Below are positions 1 to 8,027 of a stretch of DNA of 64,000 nucleotides, one piece after another. The DNA is from CAVSLM01 sp963728895 (GTDB lineage: Bacteria > Pseudomonadota > Gammaproteobacteria > JBBQDK01). Within the stretch, counting starts at the first letter, position 1; the number at the start of each line of letters is the position of its first letter. Both the position numbers and the translations under genes were made by a program. Below the pieces are notes generated by a model that saw nothing but the letters and a program-made list of their open reading frames with translations, made no database searches and had not been told where the DNA came from. Location: the NCBI GenBank assembly GCA_963728895.1, contig CAVSLM010000001.1, forward strand, positions 930,001-994,000, in the 5' to 3' direction.

Positions 1-270
1 ATGGGGCCATGCGCCCGCGACGTCCAGCGCCAGCGGCGGACGCACGTTGCTCTGGCCCGTGGCATCGATCCAGGCGCGGATACCCGAATGGTGCACGGGC
101 AGATCCGTGGGCTGCCAGACCAGATGGGGAAGGTGGGTGGCGAAGTACACCGCGTGCTGGCCGGTGCCACTGCCGATCTCGAGCACCTGCGTTGCGCCGG
201 CGAACACTTCGTGCAAGACGGCAAGAATCGCGTCCTTGTTTTGCTCGCAGGCTTCGGAGTATGGCCTCAT
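1..270 (-). CDS. DUF938 family SAM-dependent methyltransferase, 3' part cut by window edge
   Basis: Reading the minus strand from an ATG at 270 gives 90 codons that run off the left edge. The N-terminus begins MRPYSEACEQNKDAIL and continues into the SAM-binding motif LEIGSGTGQHAVYFA, then LVWQPTDLP. This arrangement is characteristic of the DUF938 group of class I methyltransferases, whose substrate is not known to me. It starts 25 bp after the iron alcohol dehydrogenase stop on the same strand, so it is probably the third gene of the operon that begins with the LsrG-like gene. The family call is firm; the function is not. Confidence 0.8.
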   Translation of the reverse strand, partial: MRPYSEACEQNKDAILAVLHEVFAGATQVLEIGSGTGQHAVYFATHLPHLVWQPTDLPVHHSGIRAWIDATGQSNVRPPLALDVAGAWPH

Positions 271-295
271 CGCCGTGCCTCGGCTTGCCGGCGGG

Positions 296-1486
296 CTAGA
301 GCCGCTGTTCGAGAACGGTGCTGATCTCCGCGTCGGAGAGCACGATGGGATTGGTCTTCATGCTCGAGCCGCGACTGTTCGCGACCACGCGTTCCAGGTC
401 GCCGGCGCGCATCCCGTAGACGCCGAGCCGGGGCAGCTGCAACTTGCCGGTCCAGTCGGTCAGCAGCTGGATCAGCGCATCCCAGCCGTTCTGCTTGCGC
501 TTGTAGGCGCGCCCGGTGAGCAGCGATCCCAGCTGCGCGTACTTTTCCAGGGCAGCGTTCTCGGGCTCGCGCTCGCGCATGGCGCGAATGTTCGCTTCGG
601 TTGCTGCGGCGACCAGCGTTCCGCATGCCACGCCGTGTGGAATCGGGAAAAACGCGCCCAGTGGTGCGGCGAGCCCGTGAACGGATCCGAGGCCCGTCTG
701 TGCCAGCGTGATGCCCGACAACAGCGCCGCGTAGGCCATGAGCCTGCGTCCCTCGGCGACGTCATCGCTGCCCTCGTACCAGGCCAACAGACCGTCGCGC
801 GCAGCGGTGATGCCGCTGATGGCGAGCGCGTCGGTGAAGGGATTGGCGCGCGTCGAGACGAAGGATTCCACCAGCTGCGTGAGTGCATCCATGCCGTTGG
901 CTGCAACCAGCTCCCGCCGACAGCCGGCGAGCAGCAGCGGATCGACCACCGCATACTCGGGTACCAGCAGCTCGTGACGGAAGGACTTCTTGTAGCCCGT
1001 CTCGCCCCGTACGCTGAGGACGGCGTTCTTGGTCGCCTCACTTCCGGTACCCGCGGTGGTGGGGACCGCGATGAAAGGTGTGGCCGGTCCCCGGTAGTTC
1101 AGCTCGGGACCCACGCCTTCCAGATAATCCATCACCGAGCGCTCTCCCGCGACGAGTCCGGCGATGGCCTTCGCCGCATCGAGCGCGCTGCCGCCGCCGA
1201 TGCCGATCACCACGGCGATGGTCGAACCGCGAAAGCGCTGAACCGTGGTATCGACGAACTGCGGAGAGGGCTCACCGGAAACCCGCACGTGTTCCCACTC
1301 GACGCCCTCGACCTTCAGCGCATCGAGGAACAGCGGCCAGTGCTCGGTCTCCGAAAGCGAGCGCTCTCCGGTGACCAGCAGTGCGCGCTTGCCGAATGAA
1401 CCGACGAGTGCCGGGACGCGGGCGAAAGAGCCCTCGCCAAATTCGATGCGCGGCAGCCGGGCGATGGCGAACGGCTGCAATTTCAT
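296..1486 (-). CDS. Iron-containing alcohol dehydrogenase
   Basis: A 396-residue protein of normal length for the Fe-ADH family, which reduces or oxidises alcohols and aldehydes with NAD(P) and a bound divalent metal. The nucleotide-binding motif IGIGGGSALDAAKA and the metal-binding stretch SVHGLAAPLGAFFPIPHGVA, with both His-Gly pairs, are intact. I chose the ATG at 1486 (MKLQPFAIARLPRIEFGEG) because it overlaps the stop of the upstream LsrG-like gene as ATGA, which implies translational coupling; a longer reading would add 22 unlikely residues. Substrate cannot be deduced. Pairing with an AI-2-type monooxygenase suggests handling of a small oxidised carbonyl compound, which is inference. 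Confidence 0.9.
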   Translation of the reverse strand: MKLQPFAIARLPRIEFGEGSFARVPALVGSFGKRALLVTGERSLSETEHWPLFLDALKVEGVEWEHVRVSGEPSPQFVDTTVQRFRGSTIAVVIGIGGGSALDAAKAIAGLVAGERSVMDYLEGVGPELNYRGPATPFIAVPTTAGTGSEATKNAVLSVRGETGYKKSFRHELLVPEYAVVDPLLLAGCRRELVAANGMDALTQLVESFVSTRANPFTDALAISGITAARDGLLAWYEGSDDVAEGRRLMAYAALLSGITLAQTGLGSVHGLAAPLGAFFPIPHGVACGTLVAAATEANIRAMREREPENAALEKYAQLGSLLTGRAYKRKQNGWDALIQLLTDWTGKLQLPRLGVYGMRAGDLERVVANSRGSSMKTNPIVLSDAEISTVLEQRL

Positions 1487-1791
1487 GGTCCACGCCCCGT
1501 TTCCGGCAGCAGGCCGTGATAGCGCAACCCCAGGCGTGGCTCGGCCATCCACTGGGCGACGGTGTCGCGCCAGGTCAGATAATGGCGCGTCTCCTTGTGC
1601 CTGGCCGCAGCGTCGCCATCGGCATACGCCTCGTAGAGAACGATACGGGTGGGATCGTCCAACGACTGCAGGACATCGAAACGCAGGTTTCCGGGCTCGC
1701 GCACGGAGCCTTCATGGTTGGCGCGCGTGGCGCGCAGGAAGTCTTCCAGATGTTCGGGAACGACTCGCACCTGCACGAGCGTTACATGCAT
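1483..1791 (-). CDS. LsrG/YgiN-like antibiotic biosynthesis monooxygenase (ABM) domain protein
   Basis: A 102-residue single-domain ABM protein. Its start MHVTLVQVRV, the central stretch GNLRFDVLQS and the later VLYEAYADGDAAARHKETRHY follow the order and length of E. coli LsrG, which isomerises the phosphorylated autoinducer-2 breakdown product. No lsr transporter, kinase or aldolase lies nearby, so a role in AI-2 turnover is unproven and a general quinol or carbonyl-detoxifying role is as likely. It is the first gene of a minus-strand operon and overlaps the Fe-ADH start by 4 bp. It is transcribed away from tsaB across a 186 bp spacer. Confidence 0.85.
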   Translation of the reverse strand: MHVTLVQVRVVPEHLEDFLRATRANHEGSVREPGNLRFDVLQSLDDPTRIVLYEAYADGDAAARHKETRHYLTWRDTVAQWMAEPRLGLRYHGLLPETGRGP

Positions 1792-1887
1792 GAGACGCTC
1801 CTATCTCGTTGGCGATCCTGTTGTGATCTTGATCGGAGTTTCTGTCGGTGCAGGCGTCCTCCGGCAAGAACAGCATAATCGATGCCT

Positions 1888-1893
1888 TATAAT
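1888..1893 (+). promoter_or_regulatory. Possible -10 element (TATAAT) upstream of tsaB
   Basis: A perfect TATAAT lies 84 bp before the tsaB start, in the 186 bp spacer between divergent lsrG-like and tsaB genes. No convincing -35 hexamer sits 16-18 bp upstream, so this is only a candidate. The rest of the spacer shows nothing else I can name. Confidence 0.3.
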
Positions 1894-1977
1894 GTTCAAG
1901 TATGCTGGCGAACGTCCGGTCGGACGTGACGCTCGGCATGCCGGCCGCTTCCGGTCCAGCGTGAGGATGAAGCTCGC

Positions 1978-2685
1978 ATGAAGCTGCTCGCCATCGAGAC
2001 TGCGACGGAAAACTGTTCCGCGGCGCTGTGGGTCGACGAGGTGGTCATCGAGCGCTCCGAGCTCGCGCCGCGCGGCCATGGAACCCTCATCCTGGGCATG
2101 GTGGCCGAGCTGCTGTCGGAAGCCGAACTGCAACTGGGGGCGCTGGACGCGGTGGCATTCGGACGCGGTCCGGGTGCGTTCACCGGTGTGCGCATTGCGG
2201 CAGCAGTGGTGCAGGGACTGGCCTTCGGTGCCGGCCTGCCGGTGGTGCCGGTTTCGACGCTGGCGGCTCTGGCGCAGGGAGCGGCCACGGCAGGCGAGGC
2301 GACACGCATGCTGGCGGCGCTCGATGCCCGCGTGGGCGAGGTCTACTGGGGAAGCTATTGCAGTGACGCCACGCAGCTGGTGAACGCGATGGACGCGGAA
2401 CGGGTGTGTCCGCCCGAGGCGGTGCCGTTGCCCGATGGGCGCGGATGGATCGGCATCGGCAGCGGCTGGGCAGCGTATGGTCCGCGCCTGCGCGGGCGCA
2501 TGGGGGCGGCCGTCGATGGTGTGCTGTCGGATCGCTGGCCGCAGGCGGCGGACGTGGCGCGACTCGCCGTGCGCGCCTACGCCGGCGGCGAGCACGTGCA
2601 TGCCGAGCAGGCCCTGCCGGTGTACCTGCGCGATCGCGTGACCCACGTGACATCGGCGCCGGTAACGGATCGCGACTGTGAGTGA
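1978..2685 (+). CDS. tsaB: tRNA threonylcarbamoyladenosine biosynthesis protein TsaB
   Basis: A 235-residue protein that starts MKLLAIETATENCSAAL, the standard TsaB N-terminus with its actin-like ATPase fold. FGRGPGAFTGVRIA is the family signature. TsaB dimerises with TsaD and, with TsaE and TsaC, makes t6A at position 37 of ANN-decoding tRNAs; it is a scaffold rather than the catalyst. The ATG at 1978 is the only sensible start. The last 8 bp overlap the GTG start of hslR, so the two are coupled. Length is normal. Confidence 0.95.
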   Translation: MKLLAIETATENCSAALWVDEVVIERSELAPRGHGTLILGMVAELLSEAELQLGALDAVAFGRGPGAFTGVRIAAAVVQGLAFGAGLPVVPVSTLAALAQGAATAGEATRMLAALDARVGEVYWGSYCSDATQLVNAMDAERVCPPEAVPLPDGRGWIGIGSGWAAYGPRLRGRMGAAVDGVLSDRWPQAADVARLAVRAYAGGEHVHAEQALPVYLRDRVTHVTSAPVTDRDCE

Positions 2686-3079
2686 AGTCGAGGACGATGC
2701 CCGCTATCGCCTCGACAAGTGGCTGTGGGCGGCACGTTTCTTCAAGACCCGCACGCTCGCCGCGCAGGCGGTCGATGGCGGAAAGGTGTCGGTAAACGGC
2801 AGGCGCAGCAAGCCAGCGCGTCAGCTGCACGTCGGCGACGAGCTGCAGATTCACATCGGCGACACCGAGTACGTGGTGATCGTGAACGATCTGGCGCGGC
2901 GCCGCGGCCCGGCGGTGGTCGCGCAGCAGCTTTATCGGGAGACGGAAGCCAGCCGGCTGGCGCGCGAGCACGCCCGCGAGCAGCGCCGCGTCGCCGGGCC
3001 CCTGCGTGCTGATCCCGGCACCAAGCCGGACAAGAAGTCGCGGCGCCAGATTGCCCGTTTCCTGCGGCGTGACCGTTAG
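2678..3079 (+). CDS. hslR: S4-domain heat shock protein 15 (Hsp15)
   Basis: A 133-residue protein with an N-terminal S4 RNA-binding domain (RLDKWLWAARFFKTRTLAAQ, then GGKVSVNGRRSKPARQLHVG) and a basic, disordered C-terminal tail. Hsp15 binds free 50S subunits that still carry a peptidyl-tRNA and helps recycle them after heat stress. It begins with GTG at 2678 inside the end of tsaB. Length and layout match E. coli HslR. It is followed by a Nudix gene after 61 bp. Confidence 0.9.
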   Translation: MSEVEDDARYRLDKWLWAARFFKTRTLAAQAVDGGKVSVNGRRSKPARQLHVGDELQIHIGDTEYVVIVNDLARRRGPAVVAQQLYRETEASRLAREHAREQRRVAGPLRADPGTKPDKKSRRQIARFLRRDR

Positions 3080-3140
3080 CGCGATCGGACGCCGATCACC
3101 CTGCTGCCGGACCGGCGGCGCCGACTCGGAGGAGCCTCCC

Positions 3141-3578
3141 GTGGCACGACCCGAAACCCCCGCGCTCACCGCGGACATCATCATCGAACTGGTGGATCGG
3201 CCCGAACGACCCATCGTGCTCATCGAGCGTCGCTACGAACCGTTCGGCTGGGCGATTCCGGGTGGCTTCGTGGACGTCGGTGAAACGCTGGAGCAGGCAG
3301 CGGTACGCGAGGCGCGAGAGGAAACCGGACTCATCGTGCGGCTGCAGGCGCTGCTCGGCTGCTATTCCGACCCGGCGCGCGATCCGCGGGGGCACACCGT
3401 CAGTGCGGTTTATGTCGCCAGCGCCAGCGGTGAGCCGCAGGCCATGGACGATGCGAAGCATCTGGCATTGTTCGATCCCAAACACCCGCCGGCGGTGCTG
3501 GCTTTTGACCATGCGCGCATCCTCGCGCATTATGTCGAGTTCCGGACCAGCGGCCGGCCGGCACCACTGCAGCGATGA
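3141..3578 (+). CDS. Nudix hydrolase
   Basis: A 145-residue protein with a complete Nudix box from GGFVDVGETLEQAAVREA to REETGLI (Gx5Ex7REUxEExGU), which binds Mg or Mn and hydrolyses nucleoside-diphosphate-linked compounds. I place the start at GTG 3141, eight bases after a GGAGGAG ribosome-binding site; the same frame is open upstream to 3006 but that part is low-complexity. The context with tsaB and hslR hints at house-cleaning, but the substrate (ADP-ribose, 8-oxo-dGTP or another) cannot be read from sequence. Confidence 0.85.
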   Translation: MARPETPALTADIIIELVDRPERPIVLIERRYEPFGWAIPGGFVDVGETLEQAAVREAREETGLIVRLQALLGCYSDPARDPRGHTVSAVYVASASGEPQAMDDAKHLALFDPKHPPAVLAFDHARILAHYVEFRTSGRPAPLQR

Positions 3579-3736
3579 TGCAAGCCTGCCGGGGGCGCGA
3601 GACGGGCGCATTGCCCACTGCGCGCCGGTCGCCGACAAGATCAAGCCGAACCTCGCGCTGCCCTGGCTCGCCACGACCGGCATGCTGCTCCTGAGTCCCG
3701 GGTGTGATCCGGTCCGGCATCGCAAGCGGAGGAGGC

Positions 3737-4783
3737 ATGCGCCCGTCACAGCTGTTCACCGTTCTCGAACGCGAGTTTCTGAGTACCCGCAGCGGACACC
3801 ACACGCCGGTGATGCTGTGGGGACCGCCGGGAGTCGGCAAGTCGCAACTGGTCGCGCAGGTGGCCGCCCGTCACGGGGTGCCCGTGATCGACATCCGGCT
3901 TTCGCAAATGGAGCCCAGCGACCTGCGAGGTATTCCGTTCCGCGTCGGCGAGCATGTGGAGTGGGCGGTGCCGGCGATGCTCCCGGACGAGCGGCGCCAT
4001 GCCCAGGATGGCCTGTTGTTCCTCGACGAAATCACCTCGGCACCGCCGAGCGTTTCGGCCGCAGCCTATCAGCTGATCCTCGACCGGCGTCTGGGTGCCT
4101 ACCAGGTGCCGGCGGGCTGGGCGATCTTCGCCGCCGGTAACCGCCAGGGCGACCGCGGCGTCACCTACAGCATGCCGGCACCGCTCGCCAATCGCTTTTC
4201 GCACTTCGAGGTCGACGTCAATCTCGACGACTGGGTGAGCTGGGCCTACGACAACGCCATCGACGAGCGGCTGATCGGCTTTCTGCGCTTTCGTCCCGAG
4301 CTGCTGTTCGATTTCGACCCGGCGCACAATCCGGTGGCGTTTCCATCACCGCGCTCCTGGGAATTCGCGCATCGGGCGCTGCGCAAATTCCAGGATCACT
4401 CCGAGCTGCTGGTGGGTTCGCTGCAGGCCTGCGTCGGACCTGCGGCGGGCATAGAGCTCGCCGCATTCGTGGAGAACCTGGACAAGCTTCCGGACATCGA
4501 GGCCATCGTGCGTGGCGAAAAAGTTTCGGTACCCCGTGAGGTCGACCTGCAATATGCGGTGGCGGCGGCACTGGTAGGCAGGGCCATCCGGGCGAAGAAT
4601 CAGAACCATCGCCAGGAGCTGTTCGGAAACATCATCGCCTACGCGGGAAGCTTCCCACAGCGCGAGATGGGTGTGATGCTGATTTCCGACATGCACCGGG
4701 CGATCGGTCAGGAGCTCTTCGCCGTGCCGCAGTTCGCGCAGTGGGCGAAGGCGGTGGCGGACGTAATGCTGTACGACATGTGA
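3737..4783 (+). CDS. MoxR-family AAA+ ATPase
   Basis: A 348-residue ATPase with Walker A GPPGVGKS near residue 38, Walker B LLFLDEI and sensor motif AAGN, followed by the long helical lid region of MoxR proteins. The ATG at 3737 follows a GGAGGAGG stretch; the frame extends 11 codons further up but without a better ribosome site. MoxR ATPases act as chaperones that insert cofactors or assemble complexes together with a VWA-domain partner, and that partner is the next gene (4833). The two form a gene pair like RavA-ViaA or CoxD-CoxE. The client is unknown. Confidence 0.9.
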   Translation: MRPSQLFTVLEREFLSTRSGHHTPVMLWGPPGVGKSQLVAQVAARHGVPVIDIRLSQMEPSDLRGIPFRVGEHVEWAVPAMLPDERRHAQDGLLFLDEITSAPPSVSAAAYQLILDRRLGAYQVPAGWAIFAAGNRQGDRGVTYSMPAPLANRFSHFEVDVNLDDWVSWAYDNAIDERLIGFLRFRPELLFDFDPAHNPVAFPSPRSWEFAHRALRKFQDHSELLVGSLQACVGPAAGIELAAFVENLDKLPDIEAIVRGEKVSVPREVDLQYAVAAALVGRAIRAKNQNHRQELFGNIIAYAGSFPQREMGVMLISDMHRAIGQELFAVPQFAQWAKAVADVMLYDM

Positions 4784-4832
4784 CGAGCGGAAGGCCGTTG
4801 CTGCAACCACAACGGCGCGGGTAAGAACCGCC

Positions 4833-6047
4833 ATGGGCGATGACATCGAAACCAAGCTGAGCGCCGCTTCCACGCGGCTGATCCTGGACAAGCCGTTCCT
4901 GGGCGCCCTGGTACTGCGTCTGCCGATGATCGCGGCCGATCCCAAGTGGTGCCGGACCACGGCCACCGACGCCCGCGCGCTTTATTACAACCCCGACTAT
5001 ATCGACGCCCTCAGCCTGGAGCAGGCGCAGTTCGTCCTCGCCCATGAGGCCCTGCACTGTGCGCTTTCGCACTTCGCACGCCGCCAGCACCGCAACAAGA
5101 TGCGTTGGGACGTGGCCTGCGATCTCGCGGTCAATCCGCTGCTGCTGCGCGACGGCTTGAAACCCCCGCCCGGTGCGCTGCACATGGAAGAGTACGAGGG
5201 CATGACCGCGGAGGAGATCTATCCGTGCCTCGACGAAAACAATCAGGACGAGCCCATGGACCGGCACGTCTACGACGACGAGCAGGACCGTCAGCCCGAA
5301 CGGCAGTCCGGTACAGTGGGGCAGGGCGAGGCGGAGCAGCCGACTGCCGGGCACCCGCCGCGCGAGGGCGAGCAGCGCCGCGATGCGGTGCCCCAGCCGC
5401 GTCCCCTGAGCGAGAGCGAGCGCGAGCAGCTCGCGGTGCAGTGGCGTCAGCGCCTGGCAGGTGCCGCACAACAGGCGCTGCAGGCCGGCAAGCTGGGCGG
5501 CGCCATGGCGCGCATGGTCGATCATCTGCTGCAGCCGCAGCTGCCCTGGCGCATGCTGCTCGCCCGCTACATGACCGCCGCCGGGCGCGATGACTACAGC
5601 TATTCGCGGCCCTCGCGTCGCGAGGGCAGCGCCATCATGCCCAGCCTGCGCAGCGCGCAGGTGGAGGTTACAGTGATCCTCGACACCAGCGGCTCGATCA
5701 CCGACGCGGAGATGCGGGAGTTTCTCGCCGAGGTCGATGCAATCAAGGGCCAGGTCCGTGCCCGCATCGTGCTTCACGCGTGCGATGTGCAGCTGGCCGA
5801 GGACGGTCCGTGGGAATACCAGAGCTGGGAAGCGTTCACGCTGCCGCGCGAATTCCGCGGGGGCGGAGGGACCAGCTTCATGCCTCCCTTCCGTTGGCTC
5901 GAGGAGCTGAGCAGCCAGCCCGACCTGGTCGTGTATTTTACTGACGCGCTGGGTGATTTTCCGGATCGGGAGCCCCCATTCCCGGTGCTCTGGCTGGTGA
6001 AGGGGAAGGCCAAGGTCCCCTGGGGGGTACGCATCCAGCTGAACTGA
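4833..6047 (+). CDS. DUF2201-type metallopeptidase-like plus VWA-like domain protein, MoxR partner
   Basis: A 404-residue protein in two parts. The N-terminal part, about residues 1-130, contains HEALHCALSHF, an HExxH-like zinc motif of the DUF2201 family. A charged, Gln/Glu-rich linker (about 140-200) follows. The C-terminal part carries ILDTSGSI, the DxSxS metal-ion adhesion site of a von Willebrand A-like domain, and ends with VLWLVKGKAKVPWGV. No signal peptide is visible, so it is cytoplasmic. It lies 49 bp after the MoxR ATPase and is its likely partner. Whether the N-terminal domain cleaves peptides is not established. Confidence 0.85.
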   Translation: MGDDIETKLSAASTRLILDKPFLGALVLRLPMIAADPKWCRTTATDARALYYNPDYIDALSLEQAQFVLAHEALHCALSHFARRQHRNKMRWDVACDLAVNPLLLRDGLKPPPGALHMEEYEGMTAEEIYPCLDENNQDEPMDRHVYDDEQDRQPERQSGTVGQGEAEQPTAGHPPREGEQRRDAVPQPRPLSESEREQLAVQWRQRLAGAAQQALQAGKLGGAMARMVDHLLQPQLPWRMLLARYMTAAGRDDYSYSRPSRREGSAIMPSLRSAQVEVTVILDTSGSITDAEMREFLAEVDAIKGQVRARIVLHACDVQLAEDGPWEYQSWEAFTLPREFRGGGGTSFMPPFRWLEELSSQPDLVVYFTDALGDFPDREPPFPVLWLVKGKAKVPWGVRIQLN

Positions 6048-6158
6048 TCCGTGCCAAACTGCGGAGTGCGCCTCCGGCCACTGTGACCTGTGCACGTACC
6101 CGGCCCCGCCATGTCGCTATTCTGCGACGGTACAGCGGCGTTACAAGGGAGAACCGGG

Positions 6159-7586
6159 GTGGCCGTACCGAGAACCATATCACAGCATCTGCAGCAGAAC
6201 GGAGTTGCCTTCCGTACCCTGCAACACCCTCGAACTCTGAGCCTGAGACAGGCCGCCGACGCCGCGCTGGTACCCCCGCGCGCCGTCGCGCGTCCCGTGC
6301 TGCTGCGCGATGGCACCGCGCTGCTGCTGGCAGTGCTTGCGCTCGACCACGTCATCGACTTCAGTGCGCTGCGCGCGGCACTGGGGCGCCCGTTGCGGCT
6401 GGCTTCTCTCGAGCAGGCCGCCACGGTGTTCCGGGATTGCGAAAGTGGATCCATCCCGCCGCTCGGTGTGCTGTACGGCGTTCCCACCATCGTCGACGAC
6501 GCGCTGGCGGAATTGCCGCTCGTGTATTTCGAGCCGGGCGACCATACCATGCTGCTGGAGGTGCGTAGCAACGACTTCCAGAGTCTGCTGCATTCGGCGC
6601 TGCGCGGCCGGTTTGCGCGCCCGGCGGCTGCGCTCGGCACCCTCAGTGTCGAGGAGGAAGAGGCAGTCGGCGCGCGCGAGGAATTGCGCCACTTGACTCC
6701 GGACGGCGACCTGGAGCGCCGCGTTCAGGAGCTCTACGTGCTGCCGGAGCTCCCGCATCCCGCCCGCACATTGCGCGACCTGCAGACCAGTGGCGCCGCC
6801 TCTCCCGACGAACTGCTGCACATCCTGGAATGTGACCCACCGCTCGCCCGGCAGGTGGCCTGTCTGGCACGTGGCACCGGCGTCGCGGATCCGAGCGCCC
6901 TATACAGCGTCGAAGACGCAATCGCCGCCGGGGTCGACGCAGAGCTGCTGGCTGCCATGGCCCTGGGTGTCTCCGCCGGCCGGTGCCTGCGGGTGACGCC
7001 GGACGGACCGCTGGGCCGGGCCTGTTTTTGGCAGAATGCCACGCATGCGGCGGCCCTGACCTACCATCTCGCGCAATCCATGCCTGACGAAGCGCAGCCG
7101 GATCTCGCGCTGGCGTGGCTCGCCGGCCTGTGGCACAACCTGGGCCTGCTGCTCCTGGGGCACCTGTTTCAACCCGAGTTCTTTCTGCTGAACAAACTCG
7201 TGGAGGCGAACCCCGACGTGCCGCTGCCCCGCCTCGAGCAGCAGGTCCTGGGGCTCGGCGAGGCACACCGCGTGCTCGGGATCGGCCACGCGGGGATGGG
7301 CGCATGGCTGATGCAACGCTGGCGCGTGCCACGCGAGTTGGTGGTGGCGGTACGCGAGCATCACAACACGGAGTGTCGCACGCCCTGCCGCGTGTACGCG
7401 CAGCTGGTGCTGCTCGCGGATCATCTGCTCAAGCCCTATGGCATGGGCGATGCCGAAAGTGCCCGGGCGCCCGCCGGCGTTCTCGACGGCCTGCACCTCA
7501 CGCCTCAGGACGCGCAGGTGGCGCTGCACCGGACGCTGGCCGGCGGCGCCGACCTGCAGCTGATCCCCGGCGTGCTGGCGGCCTGA
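6159..7586 (+). CDS. YbaK-type aminoacyl-tRNA deacylase fused to HDOD domain
   Basis: About 475 residues. The N-terminal 150 residues match the YbaK/ProX fold that removes mischarged amino acids from tRNA. After a linker, an HDOD domain (about 185-400) contains the WHNLGLLLLGHLF and VREHHNTECRT regions. HDOD proteins are signalling proteins related to HD-GYP phosphodiesterases but usually without catalysis. I prefer the GTG at 6159, eight bases after AAGGGAGA; an in-frame start at 6090 would add 23 residues. This fusion is known in gammaproteobacteria. Its neighbour downstream is a diguanylate cyclase, which may link translation quality and c-di-GMP signalling; that link is inference. Confidence 0.8.
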   Translation: MAVPRTISQHLQQNGVAFRTLQHPRTLSLRQAADAALVPPRAVARPVLLRDGTALLLAVLALDHVIDFSALRAALGRPLRLASLEQAATVFRDCESGSIPPLGVLYGVPTIVDDALAELPLVYFEPGDHTMLLEVRSNDFQSLLHSALRGRFARPAAALGTLSVEEEEAVGAREELRHLTPDGDLERRVQELYVLPELPHPARTLRDLQTSGAASPDELLHILECDPPLARQVACLARGTGVADPSALYSVEDAIAAGVDAELLAAMALGVSAGRCLRVTPDGPLGRACFWQNATHAAALTYHLAQSMPDEAQPDLALAWLAGLWHNLGLLLLGHLFQPEFFLLNKLVEANPDVPLPRLEQQVLGLGEAHRVLGIGHAGMGAWLMQRWRVPRELVVAVREHHNTECRTPCRVYAQLVLLADHLLKPYGMGDAESARAPAGVLDGLHLTPQDAQVALHRTLAGGADLQLIPGVLAA

Positions 7587-7590
7587 GTCA

Positions 7591-7619
7591 CCCGGGACAG
7601 GGCCCCGTCGGCCCCCGGG
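7591..7619 (+). terminator. G+C-rich nested hairpin after the HDOD gene, possible terminator
   Basis: CCCGG at 7591 can pair with CCGGG at 7615, enclosing GGGCC and GGCCC that pair around CCGTC. It begins five bases after the stop codon. There is no T-run, so intrinsic termination is doubtful. Confidence 0.3.
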
Positions 7620-8027
7620 AGCGGCGCGCAGCCGGGCGGTTGACGGAGTCGTCGTGCCTGGCACGGCGCGGACCACCGGCAGCTTTCCTTCCTCGCTCCG
7701 GCTTGCGGCCCTTGAAGCATCCAAAGGTTGTGACATGCCCCCTGGCGGGGAACTTATCTTACACAATGTCATGTACTTACAGTCCATGGTCAAGGCGCGA
7801 CCGTTTGGCTGGACCGACCCCCGCCGGCCCGTTTCAAGCACCCGGGTCTGTGTCATAATGAACTCCCGATGCGACTGCGTCGCCCGCGGCGATGCGCGAG
7901 GAAGCGGTGGAAGGGGTCCCGGGGGGAGAACCGCCGCCCCTCAACGCTCGGGCGCCACTTCACAGCAGAAAAACAACGCGCCGGATTCACTTCGCGGCGG
8001 TCAGGACTGTGTCACGAGGAAGGTTAG
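7620..8027 (+). promoter_or_regulatory. Gene-free 410 bp leader of the diguanylate cyclase gene with a candidate promoter
   Basis: No credible gene here; the open frame across 7654-8076 is low-complexity and collides with the next start. A CATAAT at 7854-7859 with GTTTCA at 7831-7836 and a 17 bp spacer is a weak promoter candidate, giving a leader of about 165 nt. GCGTCGCC/GGCGATGC around 7876-7895 can form a hairpin. I looked for a c-di-GMP riboswitch of the GEMM type and did not recognise one. Confidence 0.3.

Noticed and set aside
7620..8027. c-di-GMP riboswitch before the diguanylate cyclase
   Set aside because: None of the conserved GEMM core words could be found; only a simple hairpin is present.
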